Shown piece after piece: positions 45,689-53,815 of a DNA stretch of 64,000 nucleotides. Location: assembly GCA_965215115.1 (NCBI GenBank), contig OZ244050.1, positions 1,302,001 through 1,366,000 of the forward strand, in the 5' to 3' direction. A model generated the notes under the pieces. That model did no database searches. It was given only the letters and a program-made list of their open reading frames with translations, and was not told where the DNA came from. This DNA is from CALDTK01 sp965215115 (GTDB lineage Bacteria > Bacteroidota > Bacteroidia > Chitinophagales > Saprospiraceae). The stretch's first letter is position 1. Every line of letters begins with the position of its first letter. Made by a program: the position numbers and the translations under genes.

Positions 45689-45824
45689 GTGCTTGAGTGC
45701 TTGGGTGCTTGGGTGCTTGGGTGCCTGGGTGCTTGGGTGCCTGGGTGCCTGGGTGCCTGGGTGCTTGGGTGCTTGGGTGCCTGGGTGCTTGGGTGCTTGG
45801 GTGCCTGGGTGCCTGGGTGCCTGG
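45689..45824. repeat. tandem 8-bp repeat (GTGCYTGG) x17 between divergent nadD and DinB-like gene
   Basis: Seventeen consecutive octamers, varying only in the fifth base (C or T) and the last base of the first unit, fill the intergenic space from 9 bases before nadD to about 50 bases before the DinB-like start. The same unit in opposite orientation occurs three times at 20737-20763. Confidence 0.95.
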
Positions 45825-45872
45825 GTGCGCTGGGGCTTTGCGAGCTGATGGTTGGCGGACTTATTTCGCGTG

Positions 45873-46352
45873 ATGGATCTTTCTGGGGCGATCGCGCGGC
45901 ACTACCGGGGCTTCGTGTTTGGGGGCAACGCGACGGGCGTCAATCTACGGGATACGCTGGCGGGGGTGACGGTGGAGATGGCGAATGCGCGGGTCGGGGA
46001 GCACAACACCATCGCGGCGCTCGTCTTCCACATGCAGTATTTCACGGGGGGCATCATGGAGGTGTTGCGGGGGGGCGAGTTGACGATCCGGGACAAGTAC
46101 AGTTTCGATGCACCCCACATCGCGACCGAGGGGGCGTGGCGGGCGTACGTGGAGCAGGTTTTGGCGCAAGCCGAGACCTTCGCGACCGTGATCGAGGCCT
46201 GGCCGGCAGAGCGGTGGGGGGAGACTTTCGTCAAAACGGGCTACGGGTCGTACTACGATAACGTGACGGGCAACCTGGAGCACCAGCACTATCACCTGGG
46301 GCAGGTAGCGATGTTGAAGGCCCTCACAACAGCGCCGTCGCGTACCCCCTGA
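45873..46352 (+). CDS. DinB-like putative metal-dependent protein
   Basis: This 159-residue four-helix protein resembles DinB/DUF1572: MDLSGAIARHYRGF, then LVFHMQYFTGGIMEVLRGG (first His) and NLEHQHYHLGQVAMLKAL (His pair). The three His would bind a metal in the DinB fold. Function unknown. The ATG at 45873 is preferred to 45852, which lies closer to the repeat array. Two mini-hairpins (46158 and 46223) lie within 80 bases. The 3' end overlaps the convergent gene by 29 bases. Confidence 0.7.
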   Translation: MDLSGAIARHYRGFVFGGNATGVNLRDTLAGVTVEMANARVGEHNTIAALVFHMQYFTGGIMEVLRGGELTIRDKYSFDAPHIATEGAWRAYVEQVLAQAETFATVIEAWPAERWGETFVKTGYGSYYDNVTGNLEHQHYHLGQVAMLKALTTAPSRTP

Positions 46353-46986
46353 TCTGCTCGCCGTACACCTCCCAAAACCCACTGTCGATCAGGCGCCCGC
46401 GGTGGAACTCCAGCACAGCCAGCAGCTCTTTCGGCCGGCGCAAGTGCGCGATGGTGAGCCCCCGGATCGAGCGGTACAGTTCGTGCGTGAGGAAGCGCGT
46501 GCCCTCGGGGTGGTCGGCGTTGAAGAGTTCGTCGAGGCGGGCGTGGTCGATGTCGCGGCCGCGGCGCAGGATCTCGTCGGTGCCGAGGGTGCAGAAGCGA
46601 GCGTCGAAGGCGGGCAGCGCGCGGTCGACCCAGCGGAGCAGCACGTTGGTGGCCTCGAGGACCTCCGAGCTGGCGTGGACGGGCTGGCGCATCAGCGTGG
46701 GCTCGGGCCAGCGCGTCGCGCCGACGAGGAGCGTGTGCCGCATGCCGTGCGTCACGGGGGCATCGAGCGCGGAGGCCATCGAGGTCTCGACGCGCTGCTC
46801 GACGAGGCCGAGGAAGGGCTCCACCCAGCCGCCCTCCTCGTCGTCGGGCGCGAAGGACAGCGCGATGGTCTCGAGGCCCGACGGCAAGCTCCGCGCCCAC
46901 AGCGCGTGCCCGGGCTTAGGCGTGAAGCCCCGACCGAGGAGGTCGGGCGTGATCTCCGCGATGATTTCGGCCAGGCGTACGTGCAT
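46324..46986 (-). CDS. protein of unknown function
   Basis: This 220-residue cytosolic protein begins MHVRLAEIIAEITPDLLGRG. I recognise no domain. The frame extends upstream to 47049, but that part runs through a REP-like palindrome; the Met at 46986 is the sensible start. It overlaps the convergent DinB-like gene. Confidence 0.55.
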   Translation of the reverse strand: MHVRLAEIIAEITPDLLGRGFTPKPGHALWARSLPSGLETIALSFAPDDEEGGWVEPFLGLVEQRVETSMASALDAPVTHGMRHTLLVGATRWPEPTLMRQPVHASSEVLEATNVLLRWVDRALPAFDARFCTLGTDEILRRGRDIDHARLDELFNADHPEGTRFLTHELYRSIRGLTIAHLRRPKELLAVLEFHRGRLIDSGFWEVYGEQIRGYATALL

Positions 46987-47005
46987 GAGTAGGGTCGGGG
47001 TCGGG

Positions 47006-47028
47006 GTAGCTCGAACCTCCGGTTCGAG
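47006..47028 (+). repeat. REP-like palindrome, GTAG type
   Basis: GTAGCTCGAACCTCCGGTTC followed by GAG: foot GTAG, then a perfect 8-bp hairpin with TCC loop. It forms an inverted doublet with 47064-47086. Confidence 0.75.
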
Positions 47029-47063
47029 GGAACAGCGCGAAGCGCCCATCTAGCGAAGTAATA

Positions 47064-47086
47064 TCTCGAACCGGAGGTTCGAGTTA
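47064..47086 (-). repeat. REP-like palindrome, GTAA foot at dapA stop
   Basis: The minus strand reads GTAA, CTCGAACC, TCC, GGTTCGAG. The TAA of the foot is the dapA stop codon (47086-47084). Confidence 0.75.
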
Positions 47087-48007
47087 CGCCCACGCCGGGC
47101 TGCGCGCCGCCTCGATCCTCAGCACCTCAGTCACGATCGCCTGGCGCGTCGCGTCGCTCACGTCCGCCAGCGGCAGCCGCACGTAATCGTCGCACAGTCC
47201 GAGCTGCGCCAGCACGGCCTTGATGCCACTGGGGTTTCCGTCTACGTAGAGCAGCGGATGCAGGTCGAGCAGCAGATTGTGCTGCCTGCGCGCCGCCTGG
47301 TAGTCGCCCGCGTTGGCGGCGCGGCAGAGCTCGCTGAAGGCATCCGGATACGCATTCGCCACCACCGAGATGATCCCCTCGGCCCCCAGGCTCATCAGCG
47401 GCAGGGCCGTTGCGTCGTCCCCGGAGAAGACCTGGAAGCCGGCCGGTCGGTCGCGGAGCAGGGCCGCCCCGTCCACCATATCGCTACTGGCCTCCTTGAT
47501 GCCCATGATGTTCGGGGCATCCTGGGCGAGGGCCACCGTGGTGGCGGCCTTCATGTGGACGCCCGTGCGCGAGGGCACGTTGTACAGCAGCACCGGTAGC
47601 GGCGAGGCCTCGGCCACGGTGAGGAAGTGGCGGTAGAGCCCGCGCTGATTGGGCTTGACGTAGCTCGGCACCGAACTCATCACGGCCACGTAGCCCGGGA
47701 GGTCGAGGACCGACTTGTAGTCCTCGAGGCGCTCGACGAGGCCGGCGGTGGTGTTGGCGCCGAACGGTCCGCCGATCAGGGGGACCCGCCCGTCGACCAT
47801 CTCGTGGAGGAGGCGCATCACCTCGATACACTCGCGGCGGCTCTGGCTCACGGCCTCGCCGGTGGTCCCGAGGGCGACGACGAAGTCGATTCCGCCACCG
47901 ATGACGTGCTCGACGAGCCGCGCGAGGGCATCGCGGTCGAGGGTGCCGTCGGGGCGGAAGGGGGTGACGAGCGCGACGCCACAGCCGCTGAAGAGTCGGT
48001 CACGCAT
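47084..48007 (-). CDS. dapA: 4-hydroxy-tetrahydrodipicolinate synthase
   Basis: This 307-residue TIM-barrel aldolase condenses pyruvate and aspartate semialdehyde in lysine/diaminopimelate synthesis. It has GTTGEAVSQS, LLYNVPSRTGVHM (Tyr of the proton relay) and MGIKEASSDM (Schiff-base Lys). It overlaps the preceding gene by 8 bases and is likely coupled to it, with a possible internal promoter TACCTTCG at 48028-48035. Confidence 0.93.
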   Translation of the reverse strand: MRDRLFSGCGVALVTPFRPDGTLDRDALARLVEHVIGGGIDFVVALGTTGEAVSQSRRECIEVMRLLHEMVDGRVPLIGGPFGANTTAGLVERLEDYKSVLDLPGYVAVMSSVPSYVKPNQRGLYRHFLTVAEASPLPVLLYNVPSRTGVHMKAATTVALAQDAPNIMGIKEASSDMVDGAALLRDRPAGFQVFSGDDATALPLMSLGAEGIISVVANAYPDAFSELCRAANAGDYQAARRQHNLLLDLHPLLYVDGNPSGIKAVLAQLGLCDDYVRLPLADVSDATRQAIVTEVLRIEAARSPAWA

Positions 48008-48560
48008 GGACGTGTGGATTTTGCGCCCGAAGGTAGTTGGCCACGGCCCCGACGAAATCCTCCGGCCCGGCCCCGGCGTCGATCATGACGTCGTAGGCCT
48101 CGGGGGCGCCGTCGTGCCCGACGATCCGGAGGTGGGCCTGGGCCTGGGCGCAGAGGTAGTCGAAGGGCGCGAAGGCCGCGGGGTGGAGGTTGAGGACGAG
48201 GTCGTAGGCTTTCGCCAAAACCGGCTGCATCACTTCCTCTTTGGCCACGCCTCCGTAGGTGAGTTGTTTCGGGGTCCACACATCGTGCGGGCGCTCGGTC
48301 TCGACCTGGGGCACGGCCGTGAAGGCGAGCGTCGAGAGGGGCTGCAGGTCGGCGGGCTTCACGCCCGCGGACCCGGCGAGGCCGAGGTCGCCGAGGCTCA
48401 ACTTGCGGACGCGCTGCACGGTCGTCGGGTCGTCCCGATCGTAGAGCACGAGGACGCGTGCGGCGGCATCCCAGCGCTGCGGCGCGTTCGGGCGCCGCGG
48501 CGCCCGCCCGGCGATGCGCCGCCAAGAACGTCGGAGCCAGAAGTCGCGCAGGGCCTGCAT
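48000..48560 (-). CDS. conserved protein upstream of dapA (DUF6913-like)
   Basis: This 186-residue protein contains ARVLVLYDRDDPTTVQRVRK, WTPKQLTYGG and FDYLCAQAQAHLRIVG. Small proteins of this kind precede dapA in many Bacteroidota genomes; the role is unknown. Assignment to DUF6913 is from memory of that context, not a search. The box TAACCTCG lies 4 bases before the ATG. The sequence VLAKAYD is encoded by an exact mini-hairpin (48208-48221). Confidence 0.6.
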   Translation of the reverse strand: MQALRDFWLRRSWRRIAGRAPRRPNAPQRWDAAARVLVLYDRDDPTTVQRVRKLSLGDLGLAGSAGVKPADLQPLSTLAFTAVPQVETERPHDVWTPKQLTYGGVAKEEVMQPVLAKAYDLVLNLHPAAFAPFDYLCAQAQAHLRIVGHDGAPEAYDVMIDAGAGPEDFVGAVANYLRAQNPHVHA

Positions 48561-48564
48561 GGCG

Positions 48565-48572
48565 CGAGGTTA
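48565..48572 (-). promoter_or_regulatory. -7-like box 4 nt before the dapA-upstream gene
   Basis: The minus strand reads TAACCTCG, CGCC, ATG. It has the same spacing as other genes here; the box deviates from TAnnTTTG at one to two positions. Confidence 0.4.
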
Positions 48573-50159
48573 TGCCCGTTCGGGGCCGGTGGGGCCGGGG
48601 GCGGGGACGGCCGGGGCGGTGAGCGAGTGGCCGCCCCCCGCGCTGGCCCGAGGATCGCGGCGGGGGGCTACGGCTGGGAAAGCCGAGACGCTGGACTGCG
48701 TTAGGGGGCCGGCGGCGCCTGCGGCGGTTGCGGCGCTCGCAGCGTTTGCGAAAGGTCCGACAGGGTCAGTGACTGCGGCTGCGGGGGGAACTGCGGCTGC
48801 GGGCACTGCGGTCGCGGCAGAAGGTGTCGCCGTCGGTGACGCGAGCGTTGCCGCCGCGACCGCTGGGGCGCGCACCTTCGTAGCGATCTCTGTAGCGGCA
48901 GCGCCGGAGAGGGTTCCGGTGTTGCCGACGAGTGCTTTCGCCTCGACCTGGGCACTGCCGTTGGCGAGCGTTTTGGCGGAAGCCGCGCCCCCCCCGCCGG
49001 AAGCGTCAACGGCGGAAGCGTCACCGGCGGAGGCGTCACCGGCGCCGACAGTCCCGGGAGCCTCGCGTTGCTCCGCGCCGACCTTCATGGCCTTGGCGGG
49101 CGGCGTTTGCCCGGCGCGCAACCCCTCGCGGGAGCCTCCCTTCGGCGGGGCCACTGCCGTACCTACGTTTTGGCGGGGCGGCTTGGCGCTGTGGTACTGG
49201 ATCGCGTCACCCTCGCGGTAGACGCCGATGTTGTCGTACTTGTCGATGCGCCGGGCCACGAGCGTATCGTGGTCGAGGGGCTGCAGCTCCGCGAGGGCGG
49301 CCTTGATTTGAGCCTTGACGGCCTCGGCGGCCTCCTCGCGGTGGGCGTGGGCCCCGCCCTGGGGCTCGGCGATGACCCCGTCGATGATCCCGAAGCGCAG
49401 CATGTCCTCGGCGGTGAGGTGGAGCTCCTCGGCGGCGCGCTCCTTCTGGTCCCACGAGCGCCACAGGATGCTGGAGCAGGACTCGGGGCTGATCACGGAG
49501 TACCACGTGTTCTCCATCATGTAGCTGCGGTCGGACAGCCCGATGCCGATGGCCCCGCCCGAGGCGCCCTCGCCGATGACGATGCTGATGATCGGCGTGC
49601 GGAGTTGCGCCATCTCGAAGAGGTTGCGCGCGATGGCCTCGGCCTGGCCGCGGGCCTCGGCTTCTATCCCGGGGAAGGCCCCCGGCGTGTCGATCAGGCT
49701 CACGACCGGAAAGCCGAAGCGCTCGGCCATCTTCATGAGGCGCAGGGCCTTGCGGTAGCCCTCGGGGTTGGGCATCCCGAAGTTGCGGTACTGGCGCAGC
49801 TTCGTGTTGACGCCCTTCTGCTGGCCGACGAAGACGCAGGTCTGCCCGTCGATCGAGCCGATGCCCCCGACCATGGCCTTGTCGTCCCCGAAGGTGCGGT
49901 CGCCGTGGAGCTCGACGAAGTCCGGGGCGAGTGTCTTGACGTAGTAGAGGGTGTACGGGCGCTCGGGGTGGCGCGAGAGTTGGACGCGCTGCCAGCCGGT
50001 GAGGTTGGCGTACAGTTCGTCGCGGGTGTCGCGGATGCGCTGCTCGAGTTCGTCGATCATGGGGGCCACGTCGAGGTCGCCCTTCTCGCCGATCTGTCTG
50101 ACCTTTTCGAGTTGCTCGTAGAGGGACTCGAGGTCCTTTTCGAAGTCGAGAAACACCAT
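48570..50159 (-). CDS. accA: acetyl-CoA carboxylase carboxyltransferase subunit alpha with long Ala-rich tail
   Basis: This 529-residue protein: residues 1-320 are a complete AccA, half of the carboxyltransferase that makes malonyl-CoA (LDFEKDLESLYEQLEKV, RHPERPYTLYYV, HGDRTFGDDKAMVGGIG, DTPGAFPGIEAEARGQAEAI, GEGASGGAIGIG). Normal AccA ends soon after this; here about 200 residues of Ala/Pro/Thr/Val-rich sequence follow, including the tandem GDASAGDASAVDAS. Such tails resemble BCCP linkers in composition, but no biotin motif is present. A TACCTTCG box lies at 50218-50225, about 58 bases upstream. A mini-hairpin lies in the tail (48970). Confidence 0.9.
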   Translation of the reverse strand: MVFLDFEKDLESLYEQLEKVRQIGEKGDLDVAPMIDELEQRIRDTRDELYANLTGWQRVQLSRHPERPYTLYYVKTLAPDFVELHGDRTFGDDKAMVGGIGSIDGQTCVFVGQQKGVNTKLRQYRNFGMPNPEGYRKALRLMKMAERFGFPVVSLIDTPGAFPGIEAEARGQAEAIARNLFEMAQLRTPIISIVIGEGASGGAIGIGLSDRSYMMENTWYSVISPESCSSILWRSWDQKERAAEELHLTAEDMLRFGIIDGVIAEPQGGAHAHREEAAEAVKAQIKAALAELQPLDHDTLVARRIDKYDNIGVYREGDAIQYHSAKPPRQNVGTAVAPPKGGSREGLRAGQTPPAKAMKVGAEQREAPGTVGAGDASAGDASAVDASGGGGAASAKTLANGSAQVEAKALVGNTGTLSGAAATEIATKVRAPAVAAATLASPTATPSAATAVPAAAVPPAAAVTDPVGPFANAASAATAAGAAGPLTQSSVSAFPAVAPRRDPRASAGGGHSLTAPAVPAPGPTGPERA

Positions 50160-50217
50160 ATGTGCGGTTTGGAAGATTTTGGCCCCGCGCGGGTCCTGGG
50201 TACGCCCGGGCGGGTGG

Positions 50218-50225
50218 CGAAGGTA
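50218..50225 (-). promoter_or_regulatory. -7 promoter box of accA
   Basis: The minus strand reads TACCTTCG 58 bases before the accA ATG, giving a normal leader of about 50 bases, unlike the genes with 4-base spacing. Confidence 0.4.
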
Positions 50226-50369
50226 AGGACTCGGTGGGTGCGGGCGGGAGTGGCAATTTGGACCAGCGCGTAGGACGGTTGTACCGGCGGGTAAGACGTC
50301 GGGCCTGCGCCAGCGTGTTTTGGCGAAAGCCTACCTTGTCACCGCCTCACTACCCCGAATACTACCCCC

Positions 50370-51137
50370 ATGCGCATCGCCATCATCGAAGACGAACCCC
50401 TGGCCGCCGAACGCCTGCGGGGACTCCTGAGCGAGTACCCCGGGGGGCCGACCGAGGTCGTCGGCGAGACGGACAGCGTCGCCGAGGCCATCGAGGAGCT
50501 GCCGGGCTGGGGGGCGGACCTGCTGCTGTGCGACATTCGCCTGGCCGACGGGCTGAGCTTCAACATCTGGCAGCACGTCGAGGTCAAGTGTCCGACGATC
50601 TTCACGACGGCCTACGAGGAGTACGCGTTGCGCGCCTTCAAGGTCAACTCGGTGGACTACCTCCTGAAACCCGTGAGCGCGGAGGAGCTGTACGCGGCAC
50701 TGGACCGGTTTCGCGCCTTGCGGCAAAACCCGACTCCCGCCACGGGCGTCACGGCTGAGTTGGTCGCCGAGCTCGCCGCCGCGATGCGCAGGCCCAACTA
50801 CCGCGAGCGGCTGATGAGTAAAGTGGGCGATCGGCTCGTGCCGATCCGCGTGGACGAGGTGGCCTTCTTCGAGAGCATCGACCGGATCAGTTGGGCCTAC
50901 ACGGCGGAGGGCAAACGGCACGCCGTCGGGGAGACCCTGGACCAGCTAGAGGAAGTCTTGGACCCTAACGATTTCAAGCGCCTCAACCGCGCCGTGATCG
51001 CGAGCGCCGCGGCGGTGGAGCAGATGATGCCGTATAGCAACAGCCGCTACCGGGCGCACCTGACGGGGCACACGGGCGAGCCGGTGATCGTGGCGCGGGA
51101 GCGGGTCGGGGGGATCAAGGAGTGGCTGGGGGGGTAG
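50370..51137 (+). CDS. LytTR-type response regulator
   Basis: This 255-residue protein has a receiver domain (residues 1-120; acidic pair at EDE 7-9, phospho-acceptor Asp near 55 in LLLCDIRLADG, Lys in YLLKPVS) and a LytTR DNA-binding domain (about 150-255; DRLVPIRVDEVAFFESID, then FKRLNRAVIASAAAV). In Bacteroidota such regulators usually pair with a LytS-type histidine kinase; none is adjacent, so its partner lies elsewhere. Mini-hairpins are at 50317 (upstream) and 50715. Confidence 0.9.
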   Translation: MRIAIIEDEPLAAERLRGLLSEYPGGPTEVVGETDSVAEAIEELPGWGADLLLCDIRLADGLSFNIWQHVEVKCPTIFTTAYEEYALRAFKVNSVDYLLKPVSAEELYAALDRFRALRQNPTPATGVTAELVAELAAAMRRPNYRERLMSKVGDRLVPIRVDEVAFFESIDRISWAYTAEGKRHAVGETLDQLEEVLDPNDFKRLNRAVIASAAAVEQMMPYSNSRYRAHLTGHTGEPVIVARERVGGIKEWLGG

Positions 51138-51146
51138 CCGCGTTCG

Positions 51147-51177
51147 GCGCCGCTGCCCGGAGGCAGTCGAACGGCGC
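51147..51177 (-). repeat. REP-like palindrome at the DUF262 gene stop
   Basis: The minus strand reads GCGCCGTTCGACTGCC, loop TCCG, GGCAGCGGCGC. The gene's stop codon TAG (51179-51177) merges into the element. Confidence 0.75.
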
Positions 51178-52847
51178 TAACCTCCGCTCAACCGCCAAAC
51201 CACCGTAGCGAGCTTCGCCATCGCCGCCTGCCGCTGGTCGATCGACTTTTCCGTCCACTGGTCTTCAGCGTCGGTGTACTGGCCCACCTCTCGCGTGAGC
51301 GCGAATGCGCTCTGGGCGTAGAGCGCGAGTTTGCTTTCGATCGGTCGCTGCGCAGCCTCCTGGTTGAGCGTACGCTCCAAAAGCGCGAGGTTGCCCAGGC
51401 GCCACACGGCCCGCGTCCAGACCGGGTCATCCGCGGCGAACCAATCCTCGGTGGGGGTTTGCGGGAGGATGTGCTCGAGGGTGAGCTTCGCGCCGCCGGT
51501 CAGGACCTGCTGCGAATTGTGCTGCCGCTCCAGCTCGGTGAGGGCGTAGAGGGCTAGGTTCCTACCCTGCGGCGTGCTCGACACTGTCCAGGTCCGGAAT
51601 TGCGCCCGGAACACCTGATCGCTAGGGTAGAGCCCGTGGAGCCACGAGGAGGCGTACTTGCCTTCGGTACGCATCCGTAGCGCAACCTCACCGTACGAGG
51701 TCTCCTGCTCGCCGCTGCTCAGCGAGCCGACCGTGTTGTACCGAAACGTAAACGCCACCACGTCCCGCAGGAGCTTCGCGAAGCCCGCCGCGTCGAGGGA
51801 CTGGTAGCCTGCCAGCAGCAGCGGGAGGTGCTGACGTACGCGTAGCAGCTTCAGGGTATCGAGCGCGGGGCCGACGGTGGGGAGGTCGGCCCACAACTCG
51901 TGTCCCGGGTCTTTGAGCGCCGCGTAGACCGGGGCGGCGGCGGTGAGTTCACGCAGGAGCTCGAAGACCTCCGCGGGGGTAGCCACGCGATCACGTACCC
52001 GCCGGTAGAGTTGTGGCGCGCGTACCTGACCGTAGCGGCTGTTCCAGTACGCCCGCAGGAAATCCTGGAAGGCGTCCCGGCCGAGGCCTTCGGTAATCTC
52101 CGACCACCGTGACTCGAGGGCCGTGAGTTCGGCCTCGTGTTGGCCGCCCTGGTCGACGGTGGCGAAGAGGTAGTTCTTCAGCAGGTCCGATGCCGATAGT
52201 TTGACGCCACGCGCGTTGAGGGTCTCGAATACTTTGTAGGCGTTGAGATCGGTGGTGACCTGGATCACGGTGAAGTACAGGCGGCTCGCGATGACCTCGA
52301 CGCGCTCGGCGATGGCCGCCCCGGCGCCCAGACGTTTGAGGCGGGTCAGGAAGAAGTCGAACCCCCGGCTCAGCGCACGCTCCGACACCTTGAGGCCGGT
52401 CGCGGGCGCGGGCCTGAGTTCGGTCAAGTACGTACTGTAAAACCGATCGTTGTTGCGGTTTAGCGAAAGCTTGTTGCTCGTGAGCAAGGTGACCGGGTCC
52501 TGGCGCCCGATGTAGCTGGCCCGCAACACCCCCGCGCGCTCCGCGGCGTCGCGACCGCCCACGTCCAAGATGGCCTGCATGGCCGCCAGCACGATCAGGC
52601 TAAGGGTCGTGAGCCGCTGCTGCCCGTCGATGATCGCGAAGTGGTTGTCGCCGCGCCGCTGCAACACCACGAAGCCCAGGTAGTGCCACCCGTCCTCCGC
52701 CACGACGGTCTCGATGTCCTCCCAGAGGTCGGACCAGTGGTAAGACTCCCAGGAGTAGTCGCGCTGGAACCTCGGTACCTCGAGGCGGACACCGTTGCCG
52801 ACTACGTCACGGAAGGTCTCGTTGCTCGTGTTTTGGAGTCCCTGCAC
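51177..52847 (-). CDS. DUF262/DUF1524 protein (GmrSD-type, putative type IV restriction)
   Basis: This 556-residue protein: the N-terminal DUF262 domain has VPRFQRDYSWESYHW and IDGQQRLTTLSLIVLA (ParB/Srx-like nucleotide-binding motif), and the C-terminal DUF1524 domain has LTLEHILPQTP, an HNH-like His-containing motif. Single-chain GmrSD proteins cut modified (glucosylated hydroxymethyl) phage DNA, so defence is the likely role. The GTG at 52847 is chosen because TATCTTTG, a perfect TAnnTTTG box, lies 4 bases before it; the frame is open further up only through a repeat doublet. No partner gene adjoins it. Confidence 0.82.
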   Translation of the reverse strand: MQGLQNTSNETFRDVVGNGVRLEVPRFQRDYSWESYHWSDLWEDIETVVAEDGWHYLGFVVLQRRGDNHFAIIDGQQRLTTLSLIVLAAMQAILDVGGRDAAERAGVLRASYIGRQDPVTLLTSNKLSLNRNNDRFYSTYLTELRPAPATGLKVSERALSRGFDFFLTRLKRLGAGAAIAERVEVIASRLYFTVIQVTTDLNAYKVFETLNARGVKLSASDLLKNYLFATVDQGGQHEAELTALESRWSEITEGLGRDAFQDFLRAYWNSRYGQVRAPQLYRRVRDRVATPAEVFELLRELTAAAPVYAALKDPGHELWADLPTVGPALDTLKLLRVRQHLPLLLAGYQSLDAAGFAKLLRDVVAFTFRYNTVGSLSSGEQETSYGEVALRMRTEGKYASSWLHGLYPSDQVFRAQFRTWTVSSTPQGRNLALYALTELERQHNSQQVLTGGAKLTLEHILPQTPTEDWFAADDPVWTRAVWRLGNLALLERTLNQEAAQRPIESKLALYAQSAFALTREVGQYTDAEDQWTEKSIDQRQAAMAKLATVVWRLSGG

Positions 52848-52851
52848 GCTA

Positions 52852-52859
52852 CAAAGATA
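52852..52859 (-). promoter_or_regulatory. -7 promoter box (TATCTTTG) of DUF262 gene
   Basis: A perfect match to the Bacteroidota -7 box TAnnTTTG, four bases before the GTG start. Transcription would begin at or very near the start codon. Confidence 0.65.
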
Positions 52860-52888
52860 GGTGGGCTGTGCGGGGCGGCGAGGGGGCA

Positions 52889-52961
52889 GCGCCGTGTGGC
52901 TCGCTCCGCGAGTGGCGCTTAACCGATTGAAGGGCGCACTCGCGGAGCAAGCCAAACGCGT
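52889..52961. repeat. REP-like palindrome doublet upstream of DUF262 gene
   Basis: Forward copy 52889-52918 (ends GCGCC/GGCGC around TGGCTCGCTCCGCGAGT) and inverted copy 52932-52961 (opposite strand CGCGTTTGGCTTGCTCCGCG). Head-to-head, 13 bases apart. Confidence 0.65.
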
Positions 52962-52981
52962 CAATGAATCGTTGGTAGGAC

Positions 52982-53809
52982 ATGCCGAAGTGCCGCCGCC
53001 GCCCCTTCCCTCACGTGGCTCCCCTGCGTCGACACGGCCCCCTCCTGGCCTTGGCCGCGCTACTCCTCGCGGCCTGCGGAGCGCCCGAACGCCCCCCGGA
53101 GGTCCTCACCGTCCCCGAGCGCCCGACCCCCGCCACCGAGGCCGACTCCATCACCTTCGCGGCCATCGACTCGGCGGGGCTCTGGGGCCTCGACACCTCC
53201 ACGGTCACCTTCGCGTTTCGCGAGGGGCAGTACGGGCTCGACGTGCACGACGGCGTGTTCGTCTACACGCGGAGCTTCGTGGATACGGCGGGCAACGACA
53301 TCCTCGACGTGCTCACCAACGACGGCTTCCGGCGGCGCACCAACGGCCGCGCCACGTCCCTCAGGCCCGCGCAGGACTCCTCGGCCCGCGAGGCGCTCAA
53401 CTCCGTGATCTACTTCGCATTCCTCCCGCGGTGGCTCGCCGACGACGCGGCCGTGCGGACGTACGAAGGTCTGGATACGCTCCGCGGCAAGGCGTACCAC
53501 CGCATCCGGGTCGGCTTTCGCCAAAACGGCGGCGGCGTGGACTTCAGTGACCACTTCCTGTACTGGTTCGACGTGGCCGACGCGTCGCTGGGCTACCTGG
53601 CGTACAGCTACGAGACCAACGGGGGCGGGGTCCGCTTCCGGGAGGCGTTCAATACGCGGGTCGTGAGCGGGCTCACGGTGCAGGACTACCGCAACTACGC
53701 GGCCGTGCCGGAAGGTTCGGTGCCGCTCGAGGAGATCGCGGGGGCGTGGAGCCGGGGGAGGCTGACGCTGTTGAGTACGGTGAGTCTGGAGGGGGTGCGG
53801 CGGGGGTGA
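52982..53809 (+). CDS. putative lipoprotein (DUF6503-like)
   Basis: This 275-residue protein has a long basic N-region, a hydrophobic segment and lipobox (LALAALLLAACGAP). The mature domain (STVTFAFREGQYGLDVHDG, FVYTRSF, HFLYWFDVADASLGYLAYSYE) resembles Bacteroidota proteins annotated DUF6503; the assignment is by resemblance only. An exact mini-hairpin (53514-53527) encodes VGFRQNGGG. Confidence 0.6.
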   Translation: MPKCRRRPFPHVAPLRRHGPLLALAALLLAACGAPERPPEVLTVPERPTPATEADSITFAAIDSAGLWGLDTSTVTFAFREGQYGLDVHDGVFVYTRSFVDTAGNDILDVLTNDGFRRRTNGRATSLRPAQDSSAREALNSVIYFAFLPRWLADDAAVRTYEGLDTLRGKAYHRIRVGFRQNGGGVDFSDHFLYWFDVADASLGYLAYSYETNGGGVRFREAFNTRVVSGLTVQDYRNYAAVPEGSVPLEEIAGAWSRGRLTLLSTVSLEGVRRG

Positions 53810-53815
53810 GGGGCT

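Noticed and set aside
45689..45824. Tandem array that might be taken for a CRISPR or coding repeat protein
   Set aside because: Units are 8 bp with no spacers, and frames across it (with Leu-Gly-Cys repeats) have no start context or homologous design. It is a simple tandem repeat.
45689..46261. 190-codon plus-strand frame through the octamer array and DinB-like region
   Set aside because: Its first part is translated repeat and the rest is an out-of-frame reading of the DinB-like gene.
48740..49200. Biotin carboxyl carrier domain in the AccA tail
   Set aside because: The tail has linker-like composition but no MKM biotinylation motif or folded domain pattern.
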